DNA of 12,637 nucleotides from an uncultured Mycoplasmatota bacterium (GTDB taxonomy: Bacteria; Bacillota_I; Bacilli_A; RF39; UBA660), in contig CANRVM010000023.1 in assembly GCA_947643295.1 (NCBI GenBank), positions 1 through 12,637 of the forward strand, written 5' to 3'. How positions within the stretch are numbered: the first letter of the stretch is position 1; each line of letters opens with the position of its first letter. Positions 7,535 to 12,637 of the stretch are shown one piece after another. A model generated the notes under the pieces. That model searched no databases. It saw only the letters and a list, made by a program, of their open reading frames with translations, and was not told the origin of the DNA. The translations under genes and the position numbers were made by a program.

Positions 7535-8168
7535 TGTTATCACCCACTAACCTACAACTATGACTCTTTAAGAATTTCTTATACTCCACTTCTGTTTTCG
7601 AAATTCTTTCATGATAAGATATATCTAGTATATCACCCAGATTTAAAAACTCATAATATTTACCTATACTATAATGAAAGTCATCCATCGCACCCAAAGA
7701 ATAGGAATAAATTTCATAGTGATTTTCACAATAATAATGCATATCTTCGTATATATCATTCCTACCTACCTCTTCTTTAAAAGAGGTTCCAAATAGAAGT
7801 AAAAAGATAAAATAAAATGGAAGAAAAAACACAGTAATAAAGGAGATAATTAAAATAGAAATTACTTTTATAAAGCTACTTTTTCTAAATCCAATAATAC
7901 ACAAAATAAGAATATTAGAAAAATCAAAAATACATTGTAGCATATTTTTAGAAAACAACCATACTAATAAATAGGAAATAATAAGGATTCCCTTTCCCTT
8001 TATCTCCTGCCTAAATTTTAATAATACCATACTATTTAAAATAATCACTATTATCATAATTGATTGATATAGTAAACCACCAATTTTTAAATTTTCTAAT
8101 GTTATATTGTAAAGTATAAATAATATGAACATTATTACAGTATAATAATTAATTATAGTTTTTTTCAT
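7521..8168 (-). CDS. Multi-pass membrane protein of unknown function
   Basis: This 215-residue protein has about five hydrophobic helices in its first 127 residues (roughly 9-21, 31-50, 59-72, 82-94 and 99-127). A soluble C-terminal part of about 85 residues follows, rich in tyrosine and acidic residues (IYEDMHYYCENHYEIYSYS, then GAMDDFHYSIGKYYEF). I do not recognise a named family. GAAGGAA sits about 5 nt before the ATG. It is the first gene of an operon with the XRE-VanZ regulator, overlapping it by 14 nt. That placement suggests it senses or responds together with the regulator, for example at the cell envelope (inference). The promoter is at 8191-8219. Confidence 0.8.
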   Translation of the reverse strand: MKKTIINYYTVIMFILFILYNITLENLKIGGLLYQSIMIIVIILNSMVLLKFRQEIKGKGILIISYLLVWLFSKNMLQCIFDFSNILILCIIGFRKSSFIKVISILIISFITVFFLPFYFIFLLLFGTSFKEEVGRNDIYEDMHYYCENHYEIYSYSLGAMDDFHYSIGKYYEFLNLGDILDISYHERISKTEVEYKKFLKSHSCRLVGDNNGFK

Positions 8169-8190
8169 AAGATTCCTTCTTTCTCATTTC

Positions 8191-8219
8191 ATTTTATTAG
8201 AAGTAGTAAAAGAGGTCAC
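8191..8219 (-). promoter_or_regulatory. Promoter of the membrane protein/XRE-VanZ operon
   Basis: On the minus strand GTGACC (8219-8214, 4 of 6 to TTGACA), a 17-bp spacer and TAAAAT (8196-8191, 5 of 6 to TATAAT). Transcription would start near 8184, leaving a short leader that still holds the GAAGGAA ribosome binding site. The -35 box directly abuts the dyad at 8220-8234. Confidence 0.5.
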
Positions 8220-8234
8220 CCTACGAATCGTAGG
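8220..8234. promoter_or_regulatory. 15-bp dyad, candidate operator in the divergent region
   Basis: CCTACGA-A-TCGTAGG is a perfect inverted repeat with 7-bp arms around one central base, and it is GC-richer than its AT-rich surroundings. It lies in the 161-bp region between the divergent XRE-VanZ operon (minus) and the methyltransferase operon (plus), immediately upstream of the -35 box at 8214-8219. XRE regulators bind short dyads of this kind as dimers, so the neighbouring XRE-VanZ protein is the natural candidate. A transcript hairpin is the alternative, but on the plus strand no upstream gene needs a terminator. Confidence 0.5.
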
Positions 8235-8329
8235 ATTCTTTTATTTATCAAAATTTCTTTTCTTATTTTTTAAATATGATATTTCTACCTTTTATGATAA
8301 AATAATAGTAAGAAAAAGGAGCGATAAAA

Positions 8330-8974
8330 ATGATTATTACCAAAGAGATGTTAAATGAGAAAGTTCCAGAAGAGATGATTCCAACTAGATTGGATAGTGC
8401 TTTGAATCTCTATATCAATATAAAAAAGAAAAACCAATCTGGCATTCTCGTCTATCATATCAATCCAGATACTTGGAACCAACTGTATTCCTTTTATGAA
8501 CTAAATCACAAGTTTACCATAGATGATTATCATTTTCAGAAAGAAAATCCAACTTATCAAGATCTAATTAAAGAATATCAAAAAGTATATAAAGAAGTTT
8601 ATGAAAAAGAAAAAGGCTATACCAAAGAAAAAAGAATTCTTACTTTGATAGAAGAATATAAAAAGACTTTTCATTTAAAGGATGTTACTATTGGTGAAGA
8701 GTTAAAACCTATCTTTGAATTAAAATATTCCAAATCCAAAAACGTATGGACACTTTATTATTTTGAAAATTATGTGGCAAGTAAAATAGACAATATTTAT
8801 ACTTTATTCCACCAAATTCTATATGGCCAAAAAATATTACCATTAGATTCTTCCATTAAACAATTAGATGGTATCGAAATTGTAAGTAACATTCCCTATC
8901 TTTTATCTTTAGAATCCAATATTCAAAAGTTAGAAAAAAATATCATGGAATTAGGTGATGATGATGAAAAATAA
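8330..8974 (+). CDS. Unknown cytoplasmic protein, first gene of the plus-strand operon
   Basis: I do not recognise this 214-residue protein. It has no signal peptide or transmembrane helix. Its middle (about residues 70-120) is strongly helical and charged, with repeated lysine, glutamate and tyrosine. Beta-like segments flank it (SGILVYHI; VWTLYYFENY). It closes with a coiled-coil-like helix (LESNIQKLEKNIMEL) and an acidic tail GDDDEK. AAGGAG stands 8 nt before the ATG at 8330. The last 11 bases overlap the methyltransferase gene, so translation is coupled. It opens a tight operon with a SAM methyltransferase, an NTF2-like protein and a PnuC-like transporter, which suggests a shared small-molecule task. 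Confidence 0.8.
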   Translation: MIITKEMLNEKVPEEMIPTRLDSALNLYINIKKKNQSGILVYHINPDTWNQLYSFYELNHKFTIDDYHFQKENPTYQDLIKEYQKVYKEVYEKEKGYTKEKRILTLIEEYKKTFHLKDVTIGEELKPIFELKYSKSKNVWTLYYFENYVASKIDNIYTLFHQILYGQKILPLDSSIKQLDGIEIVSNIPYLLSLESNIQKLEKNIMELGDDDEK

Positions 8975-9605
8975 TTACTTTAACATGTGGAATCATTGGG
9001 CTAAAAAAAGAGCTAGTATCCCTGTTTATGATAACTGGCTAGACGATTACAAAGAAATACTAGAGAAATACAAGGCAACAGAAATACTGGATTTAGGTTG
9101 TGGAATTGGAGCAGATACCTTATATCTAATAGAAAGAGGCTTTCATGTATTATCTTGCGATTTTTCTAACGAAGCTTTAAAAAGTGTTCAAAAAAATATA
9201 CCTGGTAGTAAAATAAAACATTTGGATATGTTTGATTCATTTCCTTTTGAGAATGATGCGTTTTCTGTTATTATTGCGGATTTATCTCTACACTACTTCG
9301 ACCATGAAACAACCACTCATATTATGAAAGAAATTAAAAGAATTTTAAAAGAAGATGGGATTCTCCTTTCCAGAGTTGCTTCCACAAATGATGTGAATTT
9401 TGGAGCTGGTGTTGGTGAGATGTTAGAAAAAAACTTCTATTTTGAAGGAGATTATACCAAAAGATTTTTTGACAAAGAGGATGTAGAAAAATACTTTGGA
9501 ATCATTGGTATGGTAGATGCTTTGGAAACTTCCATGACACGAGAAGAAGAAGAATATCAAAAACCAAAAGTTTTATACCAAATAAAAGTAAAGAAAGGAA
9601 AATAG
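8964..9605 (+). CDS. Class I SAM-dependent methyltransferase
   Basis: This is a 213-residue methyltransferase of the Methyltransf_11/25 type. Motif I is ILDLGCGIGAD (residues 41-51). The acidic residue at the end of strand 2 is D66 in SCDFS, with D88 at the next strand, and IIADLSLHYF forms the motif near the active site. RILKEDGILLSRV is the usual later strand and helix. The substrate is not evident; this class mostly methylates small molecules. Four in-frame starts occur in tandem (GTG 8955, ATG 8958, 8961 and 8964). I chose 8964 because AGGTG at 8953-8957 then has a 6-nt spacing. It overlaps the preceding gene by 11 nt and ends 2 nt before the NTF2-like gene. Confidence 0.92.
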   Translation: MKNNYFNMWNHWAKKRASIPVYDNWLDDYKEILEKYKATEILDLGCGIGADTLYLIERGFHVLSCDFSNEALKSVQKNIPGSKIKHLDMFDSFPFENDAFSVIIADLSLHYFDHETTTHIMKEIKRILKEDGILLSRVASTNDVNFGAGVGEMLEKNFYFEGDYTKRFFDKEDVEKYFGIIGMVDALETSMTREEEEYQKPKVLYQIKVKKGK

Positions 9606-9607
9606 TT

Positions 9608-9955
9608 ATGAATAAACAATTAGTAGAAGATTGGTTACAGAAATTAAAAGAATATTGGTTTACTAAAAATATTGAAGGGGCAACTTCTTTATTTAAACAT
9701 ACAACATTCTATCAAGAAACACCTTTTGTTGATGCCTATACAACTTTCGATGAAATCAAAAAGGAATGGCAACATATTGAAAGTCAAGATATCAAAAGAA
9801 TTGAATTTAAAATACTTGCCATTGATAAAAATACCGTCATAGTAGAATGGTTATTTGCAAGAGATGTGAATGTCTTTGATGGAATCTATGAACTAAAGTT
9901 TAATGAGCAAAACGAATGCATCTACTTCAAAAGTTGGGAAATGAAAGATGAATAA
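9608..9955 (+). CDS. SnoaL/NTF2-like fold protein
   Basis: This is a 115-residue protein with the pattern of SnoaL-like NTF2-fold proteins. An N-terminal helix pair (VEDWLQKLKEYWFTKNIEGATSLF) and the short TTFYQETPF segment are followed by alternating strands: RIEFKILAI, TVIVEWLFA, GIYELKFN and IYFKSWEM. The fold is a curved cup that binds or isomerises small ligands. Residues lining the pocket cannot be assigned with certainty, so it could be an enzyme or a binding protein. AAGGAA overlaps the end of the methyltransferase gene, whose stop is only 2 nt upstream. The PnuC-like gene overlaps its last 8 nt. This arrangement says all three are made together. Confidence 0.88.
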   Translation: MNKQLVEDWLQKLKEYWFTKNIEGATSLFKHTTFYQETPFVDAYTTFDEIKKEWQHIESQDIKRIEFKILAIDKNTVIVEWLFARDVNVFDGIYELKFNEQNECIYFKSWEMKDE

Positions 9956-10598
9956 AAAATATATTGTCATTATTTGTCTTTGCTTTTTTCTTTCCTTGCT
10001 ATCTGGAATTCTTTCTCAAGATGTAATAATTGGTGGTACTACTCTTTTTTCTGGACTTTTATGTGCTTATTTTGCTAGTGAGGGAAAAAGGTGCAACTAT
10101 CTTTTTGGACTCATCAATTATTTGCTAATGGGAGTCGTTGCTTTTAAAAATAATCTATATGGTATCTTTTTCTTTTATCTCCTTATTTTTTCACCACTTC
10201 AAATAAAAGGATTTTTCACATGGAATAAGAATTTAGATGAAAGTAAAATGGTAAAAGTAAGAGAATTTAACTTAAAAATTTCAATTATCGTTACTCTATC
10301 TTGTATACTTGGTAGTCTATTACTTGGTTATTTATTAACACTTATTCCAAATCAAAAACTCGCATTTTTGGATGCCAGTTCGAACTGTATTAACTTATGT
10401 GGAGTAATCCTTATGATACTTCGATTTAAAGAATCTTGGTGGTTATGGTTAATCAATAATGCTATCGATTTACTAATATGGACTATCACTTTTATAAATA
10501 AAGGAGAAAATTCTACTATGATGTTATTAGTTTCTATCAGTTATTTACTAATTAATATTTATGGAATAATAAAGTGGGAGCAAAATGCAAAGAAATAA
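9948..10598 (+). CDS. PnuC-like transporter (nicotinamide riboside/vitamin uptake family)
   Basis: This is a 216-residue membrane protein with about seven hydrophobic segments. PnuC-like features are visible: NYLFGLINYLLMGVVAF, KNNLYGIFFFYLLIFSPLQIKGFFTW, and WWLWLINNAIDLLIW near residues 164-178. The PnuC family moves nicotinamide riboside by facilitated diffusion coupled to intracellular phosphorylation, and relatives carry thiamine or riboflavin. The ligand here is unknown, and no riboswitch or kinase gene is seen beside it. The start overlaps the NTF2-like stop (ATGAATAA), with GGGA about 9 nt upstream. It is the last gene of the plus-strand operon. The link with a methyltransferase could mean uptake and modification of a pyridine-like compound, but that is only a hypothesis. 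Confidence 0.85.
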   Translation: MNKKYIVIICLCFFLSLLSGILSQDVIIGGTTLFSGLLCAYFASEGKRCNYLFGLINYLLMGVVAFKNNLYGIFFFYLLIFSPLQIKGFFTWNKNLDESKMVKVREFNLKISIIVTLSCILGSLLLGYLLTLIPNQKLAFLDASSNCINLCGVILMILRFKESWWLWLINNAIDLLIWTITFINKGENSTMMLLVSISYLLINIYGIIKWEQNAKK

Positions 10599-10707
10599 TT
10601 AATACCGATATTTTAGGTTAATCTTAGGTCTATTCTTATTAGGTCTTTTGTTTTGTCATAATTATTATCCCTATAATTAAAATTTCTCTATTGCAAAATC
10701 ATCTTCT

Positions 10708-10730
10708 AACTATCTTTAGTTCTGTTTTTT
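10708..10730 (+). terminator. Weak candidate terminator after the PnuC-like gene
   Basis: AACTA-TCTT-TAGTT forms a 5-bp stem with a 4-base loop. After three bases a run of seven T follows on the plus strand. It lies about 110 nt past the PnuC-like stop and overlaps the end of the convergent nucleotidase gene. The stem is short and AT-rich, so this is weak. Confidence 0.25.
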
Positions 10731-11342
10731 TATATACTGTTTTGGTAAAGGTTGTTGACCTAATAAGATGTTTTCTATTTCTAACCATCCCTCTCTCCAA
10801 TCATATCCAGCTCGTATCACCTTTTTTTTGGATAGTTCTTGATTAGAAACTTCTTTATTATGATAGGATGGAAATAATATTTGCGTAGTTATACTTTCAT
10901 CAAGATTAGATAATCTATCATCAATTTGAACAGAAGCTCTAAATAAATGTTTTGCATTTGTAAAGATAAAATTTTCGGGTGGGATAAATGGAAGAGAACT
11001 AATTAGAAAATTATACTTATCAGCAAATAATCTACCTGAACCAATCTTATTAAATGGGTTAACGCATGATGAACAAGGATATATATTATAAAATTCATTT
11101 AACTTTGTTATTGTTTCTGTTGCATATGGTAGAATTTGTGCATTTTGATATAAATTCCTACCATTTAAAAAATTATTAAATTCATCAAATCTTTCTTTTG
11201 GTATTACAGCCTTATCCATATAATAGTCTGTAAAATCATCTATCATATAATCTGTTTCTAAAAAATCATTAATGGCTTGTAAAAATCCTGAAAAACAAAA
11301 CACCTCATCTATATCTAATAACAAATTTTTCTTCTTCTCCAT
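10716..11342 (-). CDS. NT5C-type 5'(3')-deoxyribonucleotidase-like HAD phosphatase
   Basis: This is a 208-residue HAD-superfamily phosphatase of the NT5C family, which removes phosphate from (deoxy)nucleoside monophosphates. Motif I is LLLDIDEVF, with nucleophile D10 and acid/base D12. Motif II is the serine cluster at 91-92 in SSCVNP, a lysine lies in TNAKHLF (K131), and motif III is QIDDRLSNL (D141/D142). Length and order match the family. The ATG at 11342 is 8 nt after AAGGAG; a GTG at 11351 is less suitable. The promoter at 11368-11396 is a perfect consensus, so expression should be strong. It converges on the PnuC-like operon. The exact nucleotide substrate cannot be read from the sequence. 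Confidence 0.9.
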   Translation of the reverse strand: MEKKKNLLLDIDEVFCFSGFLQAINDFLETDYMIDDFTDYYMDKAVIPKERFDEFNNFLNGRNLYQNAQILPYATETITKLNEFYNIYPCSSCVNPFNKIGSGRLFADKYNFLISSLPFIPPENFIFTNAKHLFRASVQIDDRLSNLDESITTQILFPSYHNKEVSNQELSKKKVIRAGYDWREGWLEIENILLGQQPLPKQYIKKQN

Positions 11343-11367
11343 TGATACCACTCCTTAATGTTTTAAT

Positions 11368-11396
11368 ATTATATAGAACAAAATATTACCTGTCAA
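11368..11396 (-). promoter_or_regulatory. Consensus sigma-A promoter for the nucleotidase
   Basis: On the minus strand TTGACA (11396-11391), exactly 17 bp, then TATAAT (11373-11368). All 12 consensus bases match. The start codon at 11342 is about 26 nt after the -10 box, leaving a leader of about 20 nt that contains AAGGAG. No operator-like repeat overlaps it, so the gene looks constitutive. Confidence 0.85.
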
Positions 11397-11420
11397 ATTT
11401 TTAATTTCTTATGAAACAAT

Positions 11421-11455
11421 CAAAAAGAGCCTATGTTATATATCTAAAATATAGG
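11421..11455 (-). terminator. Candidate terminator after the alpha/beta hydrolase
   Basis: On the minus strand CCTATATT (11455-11448) pairs with AACATAGG (11437-11430), with one A-C mismatch and a 10-base loop. CTCTTTTTG follows, a short T run. It lies between the hydrolase stop and the promoter of the nucleotidase, the right place to separate the two transcripts. Confidence 0.4.
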
Positions 11456-11520
11456 AATAAAAAGAGAAAGAGACCCTATCGAAAAAGACTCTAGCTATTC
11501 TTTTCACTCCATTTATCTAA

Positions 11521-12387
11521 TCATTTAGATATTTTCTTAACCCAATCATAAATTAAATGACCGATTTCTATTTCTTTATCTTTATAAGTATGCCCAGTAT
11601 TTTCTATCAAGTGATATTCAAAATCAGGACAGTTTAGTGCTTTCTCTTTTAATAAGTCTAAATGTAAATAATAATCTGCTTCCTTCAATCCAGAAAAGGT
11701 AAGAATTGGTACATCTATGGTTTCAAACTGTTCAAAGTGTTTTGGATTAGCAATAACAGGTAAATTATTCAGTGCACTCCCCTCATGATACCAATTATAA
11801 AAAGTTTGCGAACTCATATACATATAGTCTTCCACCATTTTATGAAGTAATTTAGTAGGTTCGTTATGATTGATATTTTCTTTGGCCTCATTAAGTAACT
11901 CTTGATATTCATCCGCTTGTGCTAATAAATGTGAACCTATCATATCAGGAGCACTGGCAAGTATTATGCCTAAAATATCAGGATGTTTTTTATAATAATA
12001 GTAAATTACCTTATTGCAACCATAACTATGTCCTAACAAAATGACTCTTTGATATCCTTTCTTTTTTGCTGTATCAATCGCTAAATCAATATCATAAATA
12101 GAATCTTCAAATATTTCATACATACAACCACATCTTTTGAAAGTTCCATCTTTCATTACTATATCATTTTCAATCGAATGTCCCCTATTATGCTCATAAA
12201 TAAATCCAATGTTTTTTTCTGCTAAAAGCTTTCCCCATACCGTAGCAAAATAGTTATCGATAATAGTTCCACACATACCATGAATACAGATAACACAAAT
12301 ATCTTTTTCATCACTTTCAAAGTGAACCATTGGTAACTTTAAACCATCTGTTGTATAAGCATCACTGATAAATTCAATATTATTCAT
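11521..12387 (-). CDS. Alpha/beta hydrolase
   Basis: This is a 288-residue alpha/beta hydrolase, a normal length. IHGMCG (35-40) is the oxyanion segment, S121 in LGHSYGC is the nucleophile, and H266 in ENTGHTYKD the catalytic histidine. An acid lies at E236 or D238 after FSGL. Residues 150-215 form an inserted cap-like helical region. It looks closest to cytoplasmic esterase/lipase-like or DUF1749-type hydrolases; the substrate is unknown. AAAGGAA lies about 10 nt before the ATG. The TGA stop is followed in frame by nine more codons (LDKWSEKNS) and a TAG, so the C-terminus may have been slightly longer once. It has its own promoter at 12458-12486 and is probably transcribed alone. Confidence 0.9.
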   Translation of the reverse strand: MNNIEFISDAYTTDGLKLPMVHFESDEKDICVICIHGMCGTIIDNYFATVWGKLLAEKNIGFIYEHNRGHSIENDIVMKDGTFKRCGCMYEIFEDSIYDIDLAIDTAKKKGYQRVILLGHSYGCNKVIYYYYKKHPDILGIILASAPDMIGSHLLAQADEYQELLNEAKENINHNEPTKLLHKMVEDYMYMSSQTFYNWYHEGSALNNLPVIANPKHFEQFETIDVPILTFSGLKEADYYLHLDLLKEKALNCPDFEYHLIENTGHTYKDKEIEIGHLIYDWVKKISK

Positions 12388-12457
12388 TTTAGTCTCATTC
12401 CTTTTTCATTTTACTATAGTTTTTATCTAACTCGACTTATTGTACTAACTTACTATT

Positions 12458-12486
12458 ATTATATTACCACAAGTGATTTTAATCAA
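12458..12486 (-). promoter_or_regulatory. Promoter of the alpha/beta hydrolase gene
   Basis: On the minus strand TTGATT (12486-12481), a 17-bp spacer and TATAAT (12463-12458). The -10 box is perfect and the -35 box matches 4 of 6. The leader to the ATG at 12387 would be about 63 nt, and I see no riboswitch-like structure in it. Confidence 0.6.
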
Positions 12487-12539
12487 TATAATTGTTATTT
12501 CTTAAGCAAAACTCTATCATAAACAAAATATTAATTTAC

Positions 12540-12572
12540 ACTTATTTTATTCATGTACTCGTTAAAATAAGT
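12540..12572. repeat. 10-bp perfect inverted repeat near the right edge
   Basis: ACTTATTTTA (12540-12549) and TAAAATAAGT (12563-12572) are exact reverse complements around a 13-base loop. Neither strand has a T run after the stem, so it is not a standard intrinsic terminator. It could be a bidirectional transcription end for a gene beyond the edge, or a protein-binding site. Nothing else is evident between 12487 and 12637. Confidence 0.5.
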
Positions 12573-12637
12573 CTCCAAATACAGTATTAGACTTCTTGCG
12601 TAACTATATTATAGGCATAAATTATAAAAATTGCAAA

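Noticed and set aside
10611..10679. Hydrophobic reading (LILGLFLLGLLF) and three TTAGGT direct repeats after the PnuC-like gene
   Set aside because: The reading has no start codon or ribosome binding site and is closed by stops. The TTAGGT copies are unevenly spaced (11 and 15 nt) and match its Leu-Gly codons, so chance or an untraceable remnant is likelier than a repeat array.
11465..11505. Similar T/C-rich stretches (GAGTCTTTTTC and GGGTCTCTTTC) as a hairpin
   Set aside because: They are imperfect direct repeats, not inverted ones, and cannot form a stem.
11494..11523. TGA read as tryptophan (Mollicutes code)
   Set aside because: Tryptophans throughout the window come from TGG, and TGA ends genes at sensible places such as the ATGA overlap of the response regulator and kinase.
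1..12637. CRISPR arrays, tRNA or rRNA genes, insertion sequences, phage or toxin-antitoxin modules
   Set aside because: No spaced repeat array, cloverleaf-like GC-rich segment, transposase-like protein or terminal repeats were found on reading both strands.

Overview
This is a 12.6 kb stretch of very AT-rich DNA from a low-GC Gram-positive bacterium (Bacillota). The family mix points that way: an OmpR-type two-component pair, an XRE-VanZ fusion, an RBBP9/YdeN-like hydrolase, ElaA, AlaX, PnuC and an NT5C-type nucleotidase, with AGGAGG-like ribosome binding sites before most genes. Tryptophans are read from TGG and several genes end in TGA (response regulator, alpha/beta hydrolase), so the standard bacterial code applies rather than the Mollicutes code. 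A gut Bacilli/Erysipelotrichia-type genome fits, but the genus cannot be fixed from this sequence. It looks like ordinary, loosely organised chromosome. I see no transposase, integrase, phage gene, CRISPR array, tRNA or rRNA.

Layout. Positions 1-8168 lie on the minus strand. Read in transcription order they are: a membrane protein and an XRE-VanZ membrane regulator (8168-6659); an AlaX tRNA-editing protein and an ElaA acetyltransferase (6444-5308); a decayed gene not obvious from intact reading frames (about 5266-5035); an aldehyde dehydrogenase and a YdeN-type serine hydrolase (5026-3086); two membrane-anchored proteins of unknown function with a Nudix hydrolase (2981-1463); and a response regulator with a histidine kinase cut off after its sensor domain (1246-45). 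Positions 8330-10598 form a tight plus-strand operon: unknown protein, SAM methyltransferase, NTF2-like protein and PnuC-like transporter. Positions 10716-12387 return to the minus strand with an NT5C-type 5'(3')-nucleotidase and an alpha/beta hydrolase, each with its own good promoter.

Regulation visible in the sequence. A perfect consensus promoter (TTGACA, 17 bp, TATAAT) drives the nucleotidase, and a good one drives the terminal hydrolase. In the 161-bp divergent region between the XRE-VanZ operon and the methyltransferase operon, a 15-bp dyad touches the -35 box of the XRE operon promoter and is a credible operator for that regulator. A 10-bp direct repeat spaced 22 bp sits upstream of the response regulator at the position expected for an OmpR-family site.

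The most unusual items are the membrane-bound XRE-VanZ regulator with its partner and dyad, the divergent operon led by an unrecognised protein, the histidine kinase that loses its catalytic half, and the decayed gene upstream of the aldehyde dehydrogenase. No complete new defence or mobile system is evident.
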